From the NCBI GenBank assembly GCA_013286385.1, contig JABDFU010000020.1:1-33493 (forward strand): DNA of 33,493 nucleotides. Direction: 5' to 3'. Below are positions 15,825-23,753 of this stretch, piece by piece. The stretch comes from Bacteroidota bacterium (lineage in GTDB: Bacteria; Bacteroidota; Bacteroidia; JABDFU01). The translations under genes were made by a program, and so were the position numbers. The notes under the pieces were generated by a model. The model made no database searches. It saw only the letters and a program-made list of their open reading frames with translations, and had not been told where the DNA came from. Numbering within the stretch: position 1 is the stretch's first letter; every line of letters starts with the position of its first letter.

Positions 15825-17358
15825 ATGCTCGTCAAAACATACAGCAGCGCCGTTCAGGGGATAAACGCGTCCATAGTAACCATCGAAGTCAACATTACCC
15901 AGGGGGTTAATTTTTGTATTGTGGGATTGCCCGACAGCGCAGTCAAAGAGAGTCAGCAGCGCATTGACGCTGCCCTGAAAAACATCAATTACAGGATTCC
16001 CGGTAAGCGAATCACAATAAACATGGCTCCGGCTGATTTGCGCAAGGTAGGGTCTTCTTATGATCTGGCCATTGCTACCGGCCTGCTTGCTGCGGCCGGA
16101 GATCTGAAAACCGAGCGGCTCGGCGATTATCTGATGATGGGTGAGTTATCTCTGGACGGAGGTTTGCAGCCCGTAAAAGGAATATTACCCATCGCTTTAG
16201 TTGCGAAAGAACTGGGATTTAAAGGTATGCTAGTTCCGGGGCAAAATGCAGTGGAGGCTGGCCTGGTTAACGGATTGGATGTTTATGGTATCAGTAATCT
16301 GAAACAGCTGATTTCTTTTTTTAATGAAGGGGAAATTCCTCCCCGAACAGGTAATGAAAATAAGGGCCCTGAAAAGCCAACGGATTCGGTTCCTGATTTT
16401 TCTGAAGTGAAGGGACAGACAGCCATCAAAAGGGCATTGGAAATTGCGGCCGCAGGGGGGCACAATGTTATTCTCATCGGTCCTCCCGGCTCCGGCAAAA
16501 CCATGCTTGCCAAACGTCTTCCCGGAATATTGCCGGCCCTGACTCCCCGGGAGGCCATAGAAACAACAAAGATTCATTCGGTGGCCGGAAAACTTTATGG
16601 TGCGACGGCTCTGGTTCATGTGCGCCCTTTTAGAAGTCCTCATCACAGCATATCCAGTATTGCCCTTGTAGGGGGGGGGGTCAAGCCCTCAACCCGGGGA
16701 AATTTCTCTGGCCCATAATGGTGTATTGTTTTTAGACGAACTGCCCGAATTTCACCGGAATGTTCTTGAAGTTTTACGTCAGCCCCTCGAGGACCGGGTG
16801 ATCAGCATTTCCCGTTCGAAATCGACCGTCAGCTATCCGGCAAGTTTTATGCTGGTCGCTTCCATGAACCCCTGCCCCTGCGGCTTTTACAACCATCCGC
16901 AGAAAAAATGCCTTTGCCCTCCGGGAGCTGTACGAAATTATCTGAATAAAATTTCGGGACCCTTGCTTGACCGTATCGATCTTCATGTGGAGGTAAGTCC
17001 TGTTTCGTTTACTGAATTGTCGGCTGAGGGCCTTTCTGAAAAAAGCAGCATCGTTCGTCAACGGGTTATTCTGGCCCGGCAACTACAGGCAAAACGATAT
17101 GAAAAATCAGAGGACATTCATTGCAATGTGCAGATGAATACGAAGTTGCTGCACAGTTTTTGTCAGATCACTGTTCCGGGTCAAAAACTCCTTCAACAGG
17201 CGATGGAAAAGCTTAGCCTTTCAGCACGAGCTTACGACCGTATTCTTAAAGTTGCCCGCACCATCGCAGACCTCGGGTCGAGTAAGGCTATTCAACCGCA
17301 CCACCTGGCCGAGGCATTACAGTTCAGAAGCCTGGACAGGTCTGACTGGGCGGGATAG
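15825..17358 (+). pseudogene. comM: ComM/YifB Mg-chelatase-family AAA+ ATPase, interrupted by a single-base frameshift
   Basis: ComM is a hexameric helicase known to promote branch migration during natural transformation. Bases 15825-16718 encode the N-terminal LonB/ChlI-like domain and Walker A (GPPGSGKT, residues 219-226), then run into a stop shortly after VGGG. Bases 16726-17358, in the next frame, supply VLFLDELPEF (Walker B) and ASMNPCPCGF, up to the C-terminal domain. Removing one G from the G10 run at 16671-16680 gives VGGGSSPQPGEISLAHNG, exactly the family sequence, and one 510-codon reading frame of normal length. Everything else looks intact, with no further stops. It may be a sequencing or assembly error, a slippage mutant, or a phase-variable state. 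The total length of 1534 bp is one more than a multiple of three. Confidence 0.92.
16671..16680 (+). repeat. G10 homopolymer at the comM frameshift
   Basis: Ten consecutive G lie within comM, encoding the conserved Gly-Gly-Gly after ALV. Nine G would keep the frame. It is the longest G run in the window; runs of eight occur at 12766-12773 (dsbD) and 18860-18867 (TonB-like), both in frame. Confidence 0.95.
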
Positions 17359-17438
17359 GGGATTACGAAGGTCATTGTCCTAACACAACTCTGTTTATAA
17401 GTTCAGATTTCACCGCAATAAATTCCTTCTCTATCAGT

Positions 17439-17446
17439 TAATTTAG
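17439..17446 (+). promoter_or_regulatory. Possible -7 element for the exbB-exbD-tonB-folC operon
   Basis: TAATTTAG lies 24 bases before the exbB ATG, in the 112-bp gap after comM. The same octamer stands 23 bases before sucA. No TTG is found at the expected -33 distance. The gap otherwise shows only a nine-base direct repeat (AAGGTCATT) near its two ends. Confidence 0.35.
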
Positions 17447-17470
17447 CAAGGTCATTAATCCGCTTTAACC

Positions 17471-18226
17471 ATGCTAAATTCAATTTTTTTGCAGATTACA
17501 GCTGCAGGCGGTACTGCCGCAACCGGCGCCACGGCAGTCGCCGATACCGCGCATAAAGCCGCAGCTGCTGCCGGGCTCGTTCCGGGAACCGAAAACCCGC
17601 AGGATTCCCTGTCCCTGTTACAACTGATTATCAAAGGGGGCTACATAATGATTCCCATAGGGCTACTGCTCTTTTTCGCAATTTATGCACTTATTGACCG
17701 CATCATCGCGCTCAGCAGAGCCTCCCGCCACGATAAGAATTTCATTCTTACCATTAAAGACTTTATCGTCTCCGGAAATCTGGAAGCCGCCAGGATGCTT
17801 TGCAAAAGCAACACTTCTCCTGAAGCCGTCATTGTTGGAAAAGGCTTAAGCAGGCTTGGAAAACCGGTTACTGAAATACGGGAAGCCATGGAAGGAGCCG
17901 GTAAGGGCGAAGTTTACAAAGTGGAAAAAAATATGATCATTCTGAATATCATCGGCCGGATTGCACCGATGTTTGGATTTGTGGGTACTATCATCGGAGT
18001 TGTAATAATATTCTATGATATTTCTCTGGCGGGTGGAGATATTAAAATCGATACCATTTCCCACGGGCTTTACCAGAAGATGATTACCAGTGCTGCCGGG
18101 CTGATCGTGGGTATCTTTGCCTTTGCCAGTTACCATATTCTCAACATGGTGATCGAAAAAATAATTCACCGTATGGAAAATACATCCATGCAGTTTATGG
18201 ATATATTAAACGAGCCTTCGAAATAA
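17471..18226 (+). CDS. exbB: MotA/TolQ/ExbB proton-channel family protein
   Basis: This is the channel subunit of the inner-membrane motor that uses the proton gradient to energise TonB-dependent uptake across the outer membrane. The 251-aa protein has an Ala/Thr-rich N-terminal extension. Three membrane segments follow: about residues 56-76, and a pair around residues 155-180 (MIILNIIGRIAPMFGFVGTIIG) and 200-225. The TolQ/ExbB signature is seen in GRIAPMFGFVGTIIGVV and the cytoplasmic loop in LEAARMLCKSNTSPEA. ExbD, a TonB-like protein and folC follow closely (16, 8 and 19 bp), which suggests one operon. Assignment to the Ton rather than the Tol system rests on the TonB-like gene downstream. 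Confidence 0.9.
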   Translation: MLNSIFLQITAAGGTAATGATAVADTAHKAAAAAGLVPGTENPQDSLSLLQLIIKGGYIMIPIGLLLFFAIYALIDRIIALSRASRHDKNFILTIKDFIVSGNLEAARMLCKSNTSPEAVIVGKGLSRLGKPVTEIREAMEGAGKGEVYKVEKNMIILNIIGRIAPMFGFVGTIIGVVIIFYDISLAGGDIKIDTISHGLYQKMITSAAGLIVGIFAFASYHILNMVIEKIIHRMENTSMQFMDILNEPSK

Positions 18227-18242
18227 TAAAAGTTCAGATCAA

Positions 18243-18653
18243 ATGAATTTCCGCAACAGGCACAAGCAGGAAGCCGAAGTAAGCACCGAGTCGCTGAACG
18301 ATATTATGTTCTTTTTGCTGTTGTTCTTTTTGATTGCCTCCACCATGATCAACCCCAACATTATAAAATTAACACTCCCCAGTACCAAGCAGGGTACATC
18401 GATTCAGAACAAAGCCAAGGTTGTGATTGAAGCAGGTAAGGAGGGAATGTTTGCGGTTAACCACGTGCAGGGTATTCCGTTCTCGGCGCTGGAATCTGCT
18501 GTGGCGCTGGAAGTGAACAGAACCGGGGAAAAAACAGTGGTGCTGAAAATGGACAACGCGCTTTCGGTACAGGACTTAGTTGATATTCTTCAGATCGGCG
18601 ACAAGCTGGGAGTGAAAATGGTACTCAAGACCAAGCCAGCTACAAAACAGTAA
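18243..18653 (+). CDS. exbD: ExbD/TolR family biopolymer transport protein
   Basis: ExbD works with ExbB to couple proton flow to TonB. The 136-aa protein has a short basic N-terminus, one membrane segment at about residues 19-38 (NDIMFFLLLFFLIASTM) containing the proton-relay Asp D20, and a periplasmic domain with the conserved KLTLPSTKQG start. The C-terminal segment (KTVVLKMDNALSVQDLVDILQIGDKLGVKMVLKTKP) has the expected ExbD/TolR fold pattern. The length is normal. It lies 16 bp after exbB and 8 bp before the TonB-like gene. Confidence 0.93.
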   Translation: MNFRNRHKQEAEVSTESLNDIMFFLLLFFLIASTMINPNIIKLTLPSTKQGTSIQNKAKVVIEAGKEGMFAVNHVQGIPFSALESAVALEVNRTGEKTVVLKMDNALSVQDLVDILQIGDKLGVKMVLKTKPATKQ

Positions 18654-18661
18654 CGGGGGGA

Positions 18662-19510
18662 ATGACAGGAGCAATTACAACGGGATTTTCAGAAACCGAT
18701 GAAGACGGCGTAAGTTCGAAGGACCGTTTTCTGGTTCTGCTTTTTACCGTTCTTTCTTTTGGGCTGATTATTCTTTTTCTGATTCTGTTCATCATTAAAA
18801 CCCCCATACCCCCTTATCCGCCGAGTGTCATTACAGAGGTACAGATTGATTTTGAGGGTGGGGGGGGAGCAGACGGAGCGGAAGGTATGGGCAATCCCAA
18901 AATGACCAGTTCAGAAAAAACAAAAGCCAACAGCGCGGGTGAGGAAGAAGATGTATTTGCCAACAAGGACGAGGATCCCCTGCTGACGGTGAAAAATAAC
19001 AAGAAAAAAAAGGTAAAGAAGGAGCTTAAGGAAATGCCGAAAACGGCTGCAATACAGGATCCTCAGCCCAGTCCTGAATTGATGAGCCTGATTGCGAATG
19101 TAAAGGATAAATTGAAAGCAAGTTCGGGTAATTCGGATAATGCGGCGGGTACGGGAAAAGCAACAGAGGGGGATGGGTCAGGAAAAGGCCATGGTACGGA
19201 TTCAGGAATTGGGAATGGACCCGGGATTGGGAATGGACCCGGTGGTTATTATCTCAGGGGACGAAAACTCCTGCAACGGCCGCAGTTATTGGACAACTCA
19301 CAGGAAGAGGGAACCGTTGTAGTTGAAATCATCGTGGACGAAACAGGTAAAGTAATTGAGGCTACACCTGGACAAAGGGGGTCTACTACAACAAATGCCT
19401 ATCTGTACACCTTGGCCCGGCAGGCTGCAAAAACACTGAAATTCAATGCCAGTTCTGAAGGGATTCATGAGCAAAAAGGAACTTATACCTTTGTATTCAG
19501 GCTTCACTGA
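18662..19510 (+). CDS. TonB-like energy transducer
   Basis: The 282-aa protein has a cytoplasmic N-terminus, one membrane segment at about residues 20-45 (FLVLLFTVLSFGLIILFLIL) and a Pro-rich start to the periplasmic part (KTPIPPYPPSV). A long low-complexity region follows, rich in Gly, Lys, Glu and Asp (GGGGADGAEG, NKKKKVKKELKE, GIGNGPGIGNGPGG). The C-terminal ~60 residues (TVVVEIIVDETGKVIEATPG...ARQAAKTLKFN) look like a TonB C-terminal domain, which would contact TonB boxes of outer-membrane receptors. Its position after exbB and exbD supports the role. The spanning region carries an in-frame G8 run and an 18-bp tandem repeat, both prone to length change. TolA-like function is an alternative. 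Confidence 0.8.
   Translation: MTGAITTGFSETDEDGVSSKDRFLVLLFTVLSFGLIILFLILFIIKTPIPPYPPSVITEVQIDFEGGGGADGAEGMGNPKMTSSEKTKANSAGEEEDVFANKDEDPLLTVKNNKKKKVKKELKEMPKTAAIQDPQPSPELMSLIANVKDKLKASSGNSDNAAGTGKATEGDGSGKGHGTDSGIGNGPGIGNGPGGYYLRGRKLLQRPQLLDNSQEEGTVVVEIIVDETGKVIEATPGQRGSTTTNAYLYTLARQAAKTLKFNASSEGIHEQKGTYTFVFRLH
19208..19243 (+). repeat. 18-bp tandem repeat in the TonB-like gene
   Basis: ATTGGGAATGGACCCGGG is present twice in tandem (19208-19225 and 19226-19243), the second copy differing in its last base. It encodes IGNGPG twice in the periplasm-spanning linker, where length change would be tolerated without a frameshift. Confidence 0.9.
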
Positions 19511-19529
19511 GGTATCGCCCCTTCAACCG

Positions 19530-20828
19530 ATGAATTACAGGCAAACACTCAAGTACATGTATGCCCAGCTACCGATGTTTCACCGGATCGGAAGCGCAGC
19601 TTACAAAGCGAACCTGGACAACACCATTGCCATCTGTAATCTGCTGAGCAATCCTCAGCATGCGTTCAAGTCTATACATATTGCCGGTACTAACGGAAAG
19701 GGATCGAGTTCTCACCTTATTGCTTCCATTTTACAGGAGGCCGGGTACAAGGTCGGTTTATACACTTCCCCTCATCTGAAAGATTTCAGGGAAAGGATAC
19801 GCATCAACGGTGAAATGATCGACCGCAGTTTTATCTGTCAGTTTGTTTCGAAGCATAAAAAAGATTTTGAACGCATACGGCCTTCTTTTTTCGAGATGAC
19901 CGTTGGTCTTGCATTCGATTATTTCAGACAGCAGAACATAGATATCGCCGTTATCGAAACCGGCCTGGGGGGGCGTCTTGATTCGACCAATGTTATTCAA
20001 CCGCTTTTGTCGCTCATCACCAATATCAGTTTTGATCACGCCAATCTGCTGGGGAATACCTTGCAAAAAATTGCAAAGGAGAAGGCGGGCATCATAAAGC
20101 CCGCTGCCAGTGTAGTAATCGGAGAATCTCAGCCCGGGATCAGTTCAGTATTTATTCAACGGGCCCGGGAATGCAAATCTGAAATCTATTTTGCCGACAA
20201 GGTTTACAGCCTGCGCGGAACCACCCGGCGTTTTATCGCCGGGCAACTGAGTTTACAAGCCGATGTTTACCGCAAGTCTTCCCTCTATCTTAAATACTTG
20301 CGCTGTCCCCTTCCGGGAATTTACCAGCTTCGCAATATCGCAAGCGTACTCATGTGCATCGATGTGTTCAATCGCATAGGAAATGCAATTACCGATGAAC
20401 AAATCAGATCAGGAATTCAAAACGTAATTCTGAATACCGGCCTTCAGGGCAGGTGGCAGGTACTCAGCCGAAAGCCACTGATCATAGCCGATACCGGACA
20501 CAACCAGGCAGGCATCAAAGAAGTACTGAAACAGATACGTCTCACGCCCCATAAAAAACTTCATGTTGTGTTGGGGGTTGTAAATGATAAAGACCTCTTG
20601 CCTATTCTTGCGCAACTGCCCAAAACCGCCGTTTATTATTTTTGCAAACCCGCTATCCCACGTGGCCTTAATGCGGCCCTACTCATGCAGCAGGCCCACA
20701 ATGCCGGATTAACCGGAAAAGCCTACACCTCCGTTAAAAAGGCCGTAAAATCAGCAACGTCAGCAGCAGGAAAAAGCGATCTGGTTTTTATCGGAGGAAG
20801 CACTTTTGTGGTTGCCCAGGCCATCTGA
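19530..20828 (+). CDS. folC: Bifunctional folylpolyglutamate synthase / dihydrofolate synthase
   Basis: FolC adds glutamate to dihydropteroate and extends the polyglutamate tail of folates, an ATP-dependent Mur-ligase-type reaction. With the start at 19530 it has 432 aa and begins MNYRQTLKYMYAQLPMFHRI, the usual FolC beginning in this phylum. The longer frame from 19446 would overlap the TonB-like gene by 65 bp and add an unrelated extension, so it is not used. The P-loop GTNGKGSS is at residues 53-60, followed by GLYTSPHLKDFRERIRING and IETGLGGRLDSTN, with SFDHANLLGNTLQKIAKEKAGIIK further on. The C-terminal ligase domain includes ADTGHNQAGI and VLGVVNDKD. It is the last gene of the exbB cluster and ends 17 bp before a convergent gene. 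Confidence 0.95.
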   Translation: MNYRQTLKYMYAQLPMFHRIGSAAYKANLDNTIAICNLLSNPQHAFKSIHIAGTNGKGSSSHLIASILQEAGYKVGLYTSPHLKDFRERIRINGEMIDRSFICQFVSKHKKDFERIRPSFFEMTVGLAFDYFRQQNIDIAVIETGLGGRLDSTNVIQPLLSLITNISFDHANLLGNTLQKIAKEKAGIIKPAASVVIGESQPGISSVFIQRARECKSEIYFADKVYSLRGTTRRFIAGQLSLQADVYRKSSLYLKYLRCPLPGIYQLRNIASVLMCIDVFNRIGNAITDEQIRSGIQNVILNTGLQGRWQVLSRKPLIIADTGHNQAGIKEVLKQIRLTPHKKLHVVLGVVNDKDLLPILAQLPKTAVYYFCKPAIPRGLNAALLMQQAHNAGLTGKAYTSVKKAVKSATSAAGKSDLVFIGGSTFVVAQAI

Positions 20829-20845
20829 AGACGGGTCTCCTTGGC

Positions 20846-21691
20846 CTACTTTTTAGCAGGTTCGGGTTTTGGAAAATCAGCATCAAACTGGCTGAAATCA
20901 ACCTTGTCATAGCGCCTGTCATCAGCTCTTGACTTTGCTATCGGATGTCTCTTTAAGGTATACGCAATGGCCACATTCCAATAGATGTACGAATCGTTTG
21001 CTCCGCTGCCCTTTACATTGTCCAGCCAGGGGCTCAGCGTATAATAATAATTCATACCCAGTCTCACGTTCAGATTGTCGAGCAGGTTAAAGTTAAATCC
21101 GAACTGCAGGGGAAAAATCAGCGTATGATGGGAATACGTGTTGTCCGGATCCAGAGGGGTTGTAAATTTGTAATTCAAAACCAGAATTTTAGCTGTGTAC
21201 ATATTGTTAGAGTTCTGGGCCTGGTTGCGTATGCTTCCGTCCGACCAGTAATAATAGAGTTCGCCGTTGTTGTTGTACAAATCCCCATAGGGTGTGAATC
21301 CCAGAAAGCCGAACCCGATTCCGGCATAGGGCGTAACACTTGATTTGGGAAATAATTTTTCGGTATGAAAAATCAGGCTCAGGTCGGCCTGAGCAATTTT
21401 GGTTTCAAAGTTAAGTCCTTCGGTTTGTGCGGTTGGAACATTCGATACATTTCCAAACAAACCGCTCAGGGCCACATCAAAATAAGGATGCACCTGCTCC
21501 TGACCAAAAACCGAAAATCCGGCTCTGATGGCACTCAGGCTGCTGACATTGTTGTTTTTACCAACAGCACCGTGAAATACCAGTAAACCTGCACTGGCTC
21601 CGAAAGAGGGCAGGGAATCGAAAATTCCGTGTGCCAGGATATTCCCGCAAAAAAGCACCGGAAACAGAAGGACAAATAGGTAGCGTTTCAT
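20846..21691 (-). CDS. Outer-membrane beta-barrel-like protein
   Basis: No specific function is recognised. The 281-aa protein starts at the second Met of its frame. MKRYLFVLLFPVLFCGNILAHG is a good signal peptide, and the earlier Met (21709) would lie upstream of the -7 box found here. The body has alternating aromatic/polar strands (VHPYFDVALSGLFGN, VTPYAGIGFGFLGFTPYG, LIFPLQFGFNFNLLDNLNVRLGMNYYYTLSP, YWNVAIAYTLKR), as in eight- to ten-stranded barrels of the OmpA/OmpW type. After the last strand it has a short charged tail (RYDKVDFSQFDADFPKPEPAKK). In many Bacteroidota relatives a similar tail leads into calcium-binding repeats and an OmpA domain, absent here. It is 24 bp downstream of the 124-aa secreted protein gene. 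Confidence 0.75.
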   Translation of the reverse strand: MKRYLFVLLFPVLFCGNILAHGIFDSLPSFGASAGLLVFHGAVGKNNNVSSLSAIRAGFSVFGQEQVHPYFDVALSGLFGNVSNVPTAQTEGLNFETKIAQADLSLIFHTEKLFPKSSVTPYAGIGFGFLGFTPYGDLYNNNGELYYYWSDGSIRNQAQNSNNMYTAKILVLNYKFTTPLDPDNTYSHHTLIFPLQFGFNFNLLDNLNVRLGMNYYYTLSPWLDNVKGSGANDSYIYWNVAIAYTLKRHPIAKSRADDRRYDKVDFSQFDADFPKPEPAKK

Positions 21692-21696
21692 TGGCC

Positions 21697-21704
21697 CAAA
21701 TGTA
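21697..21704 (-). promoter_or_regulatory. Perfect -7 box immediately upstream of the barrel-protein start
   Basis: On the minus strand 21704-21697 reads TACATTTG, followed by five bases and the ATG at 21691. It matches TAnnTTTG exactly, but no TTG is found 17-23 bases upstream. The arrangement mirrors gmhA and would give a near-leaderless message. Confidence 0.4.
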
Positions 21705-21715
21705 AACAAATTGTC

Positions 21716-22090
21716 CTACATGGCGGGTTTTTCTTCGACCGAAAATTCGGGTCTAAGCTCATAATCACCCAGTTCGAGGATGATTTGCTTGATTTCTGAA
21801 GAAACCAGTTTTTTATAATTGGGGGTGTCCTGAACCTGAACGACAAGCACTTTTGTTTTTGGGTCAATATTCAGGTAACGGATCGTAGGCAAGCCATTAA
21901 ACAGGGTTTCGAGTTCCTTTACGTTTTTATCTTCTAATTCTCCTGCATAAATAATGGTAAACGTATAAGTCGTATACAGTTTTACCGAATCAGGCCTGTG
22001 TTCGTTTTGGGCCTTTAGCTGAAATGAAGAGAAGATGAAGAATAAAATGAGAAGGCAACCTGAAGAAAATAAATTTATTTGCCGGGGCAT
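21716..22090 (-). CDS. Small exported hypothetical protein, 124 aa
   Basis: Function unknown. A signal peptide is clear (basic start, hydrophobic CLLILFFIFSSFQLKAQ, cleavage near residue 27). The mature ~97 residues show an alternating beta-alpha pattern: VKLYTTYTFTIIYAG, VKELETLFNGLPTIRYLNID, KTKVLVVQVQ and SSEIKQIILELGDYELRPEF. This resembles a ferredoxin-like or HMA-like fold of two strand-helix-strand units, but there are no metal-binding Cys. It is probably periplasmic. It lies 24 bp upstream of the barrel-protein gene, so the two may be cotranscribed and act together at the envelope. Confidence 0.7.
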   Translation of the reverse strand: MPRQINLFSSGCLLILFFIFSSFQLKAQNEHRPDSVKLYTTYTFTIIYAGELEDKNVKELETLFNGLPTIRYLNIDPKTKVLVVQVQDTPNYKKLVSSEIKQIILELGDYELRPEFSVEEKPAM

Positions 22091-22130
22091 AAGAGAATAC
22101 GGGTTAAAGGATCAGGCTTATTGGTTGTCC

Positions 22131-22160
22131 CTAAATTATAAAATTTTGGATAGCTTTCAG
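22131..22160 (-). promoter_or_regulatory. Possible promoter of the 124-aa exported protein gene
   Basis: On the minus strand TAATTTAG occupies 22138-22131, the same octamer seen before exbB and sucA. CTG lies 19 bases further upstream at 22160-22158, just inside the end of the coupling-ATPase gene, in place of the expected TTG. The leader would be about 40 bases. Confidence 0.35.
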
Positions 22161-23680
22161 AGGACTGTTGATTGTTTTTTAAAAGGAGGTATCCTCTTGT
22201 AATTTGCAACGAAAACAGGAGACAGGTGATCTTCCCGTTCGGCGATCAGGGAGGCGAATTGGCCTTGTTTGAATCCAAAAATAGCCTGGGGTTTAAGTAC
22301 CGGTCGTTCCTGCCAATTGTAGCCATGGGAGAGACTTTCATTAGTGGATGCCGTTCCGGAATTTCTTCTGCCATAGGAATGACTGGTTGTTGAAGAAATG
22401 CCAAAATTTTCCATACGTACGTCTTTGCGGCCAACTAATTTAGAAATGTATTCAGCTGTCTGAAGGTTACTCACTCTTCCGTAAAACTGGTTGGCAAGGT
22501 TGCTGATGATGGTTTCTTTTTTAGTGTTTCCGTACTTGTCGTTGATCTGGGAAATGTCCTGACACATGAATACAACGGCTATTTTCCGGCTGCGACCGGT
22601 GGCCGGAAGGGTCTCCAGTTTTGGGATGTAGAGGGTTGGAGCCTCGTCTAATAGAACAAGGCTGTGCTGTTTACCCTCTTCATTCATCATTTTAAGTGCC
22701 ACCGTTGTAATCAGGGAAAGAACCGGGCTGAACGTGTCCATTAATCCGGGTGTATTCCCAAGGGCCAGGAAGGCCGGGGCCTCCGGATTGTTAAGATTCA
22801 AATCGAAATCGTTTCCACTGAGCACATAAGATATTTCGGGTGCACATATCTTGTTGAGAGCGAGCTGCAAGGTCCCTATTGTTCCGGCCAATTGATTGTC
22901 GGCCTTTCTGTCGTAAGCTGTAAGTATGCTGCTGATCAGGTTTTGGCAAATCGGATGCTGACGCATCAGTTCCAGAAATTCTTTTGGGTCGGATTGAAGA
23001 AAACGTACGATATGCGGCAGATCGCAGTTCTCCGAACGCTCTTCTCTGAAATACCAGATAGCGGCCTGTAACAAGGCAATGGATGAACGCACCCAAAAGT
23101 CGGTACGCTGAATACTCTCAGGAATCAGGTTGTTGACAATGGCCGTTGCGTATTCCTCGGCATGTGAAATGCTTTTGATATAGCGGGGATGCAGAGGATT
23201 GACCCGATTGCTGTTCTTCAGATCCTCGAAGTTTATCGTAAAAAATTTAACCTCATTTTTTTTCACTGTATTGATTTTTGCTGCTTCTATAGCAGCCTGA
23301 AGTTCATTTGTTAACGCCGGGTATTTGAAATCATAAACAATGCCGCAGTAATTTTTGTCCACCGCTTGCCTGATGATTGCATTGGCATAGGTCTCTGTTT
23401 TACCGCTGCCCGCTCCTCCGACCACCAGTGTTCCCCTGAAAGGATTCTGAACGCTGACCCATTTGTCATCTGTTGTTTCGAACCTGAAGACGAACGGATT
23501 TTCTTTTGCAGGTTCGGTGAGGCTTGAGTTGGATTTTGACAGACCTTTTCTGATTAATCTGCACCCCTTTCCCAGCAGGCGCATCAGAAAAGGGAAAACG
23601 ATGGAAAAGTTAATCAGCGCGAGCGCCAGGCCGGCAAAAAAGAAAAGCTGGAAATAAAAGAAGAGGCTGAGCAGAAGCAT
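22157..23680 (-). CDS. Type IV secretion coupling protein-like ATPase (TraG/MobC/VirD4-type), isolated
   Basis: Proteins of this family are hexameric membrane ATPases that bring relaxase-DNA complexes or effectors to a type IV secretion channel. The 507-aa protein has a hydrophobic N-terminus (about residues 1-36, one or two membrane segments). A NPFRGTLVVGGAGSGKTE block follows, with Walker A at 88-95. IVYDFKYPALTNEL, LVLLDEAPTLYIP (Walker B D345/E346) and FMCQDISQINDKYG are typical of Bacteroidota coupling proteins. FVANYKRIPPF is near the end. No relaxase, T4SS channel gene, integrase or attachment repeat is visible around it. It may be a relic of an integrated mobile element or a domesticated DNA-translocating ATPase. 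The reading frame is intact. It is divergent from the RND exporter gene, with 73 bp between start codons. Confidence 0.82.
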   Translation of the reverse strand: MLLLSLFFYFQLFFFAGLALALINFSIVFPFLMRLLGKGCRLIRKGLSKSNSSLTEPAKENPFVFRFETTDDKWVSVQNPFRGTLVVGGAGSGKTETYANAIIRQAVDKNYCGIVYDFKYPALTNELQAAIEAAKINTVKKNEVKFFTINFEDLKNSNRVNPLHPRYIKSISHAEEYATAIVNNLIPESIQRTDFWVRSSIALLQAAIWYFREERSENCDLPHIVRFLQSDPKEFLELMRQHPICQNLISSILTAYDRKADNQLAGTIGTLQLALNKICAPEISYVLSGNDFDLNLNNPEAPAFLALGNTPGLMDTFSPVLSLITTVALKMMNEEGKQHSLVLLDEAPTLYIPKLETLPATGRSRKIAVVFMCQDISQINDKYGNTKKETIISNLANQFYGRVSNLQTAEYISKLVGRKDVRMENFGISSTTSHSYGRRNSGTASTNESLSHGYNWQERPVLKPQAIFGFKQGQFASLIAEREDHLSPVFVANYKRIPPFKKQSTVL

Positions 23681-23753
23681 ACCTTGCAGTCTTTTAAGTC
23701 AAACTTTAGTTCGGAGAGAAATATTGTTTAAAGTTTATGTATTTTTAAGCCTT

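Noticed and set aside
16671-16740. Programmed -1 ribosomal frameshift in comM
   Set aside because: A -1 shift on the G run leads to the wrong frame; the correct frame needs skipping one base (+1) or a transcript with nine G.
19446-19529. Upstream extension of folC
   Set aside because: It overlaps the conserved C-terminal domain of the TonB-like protein and adds 28 residues with no FolC similarity.
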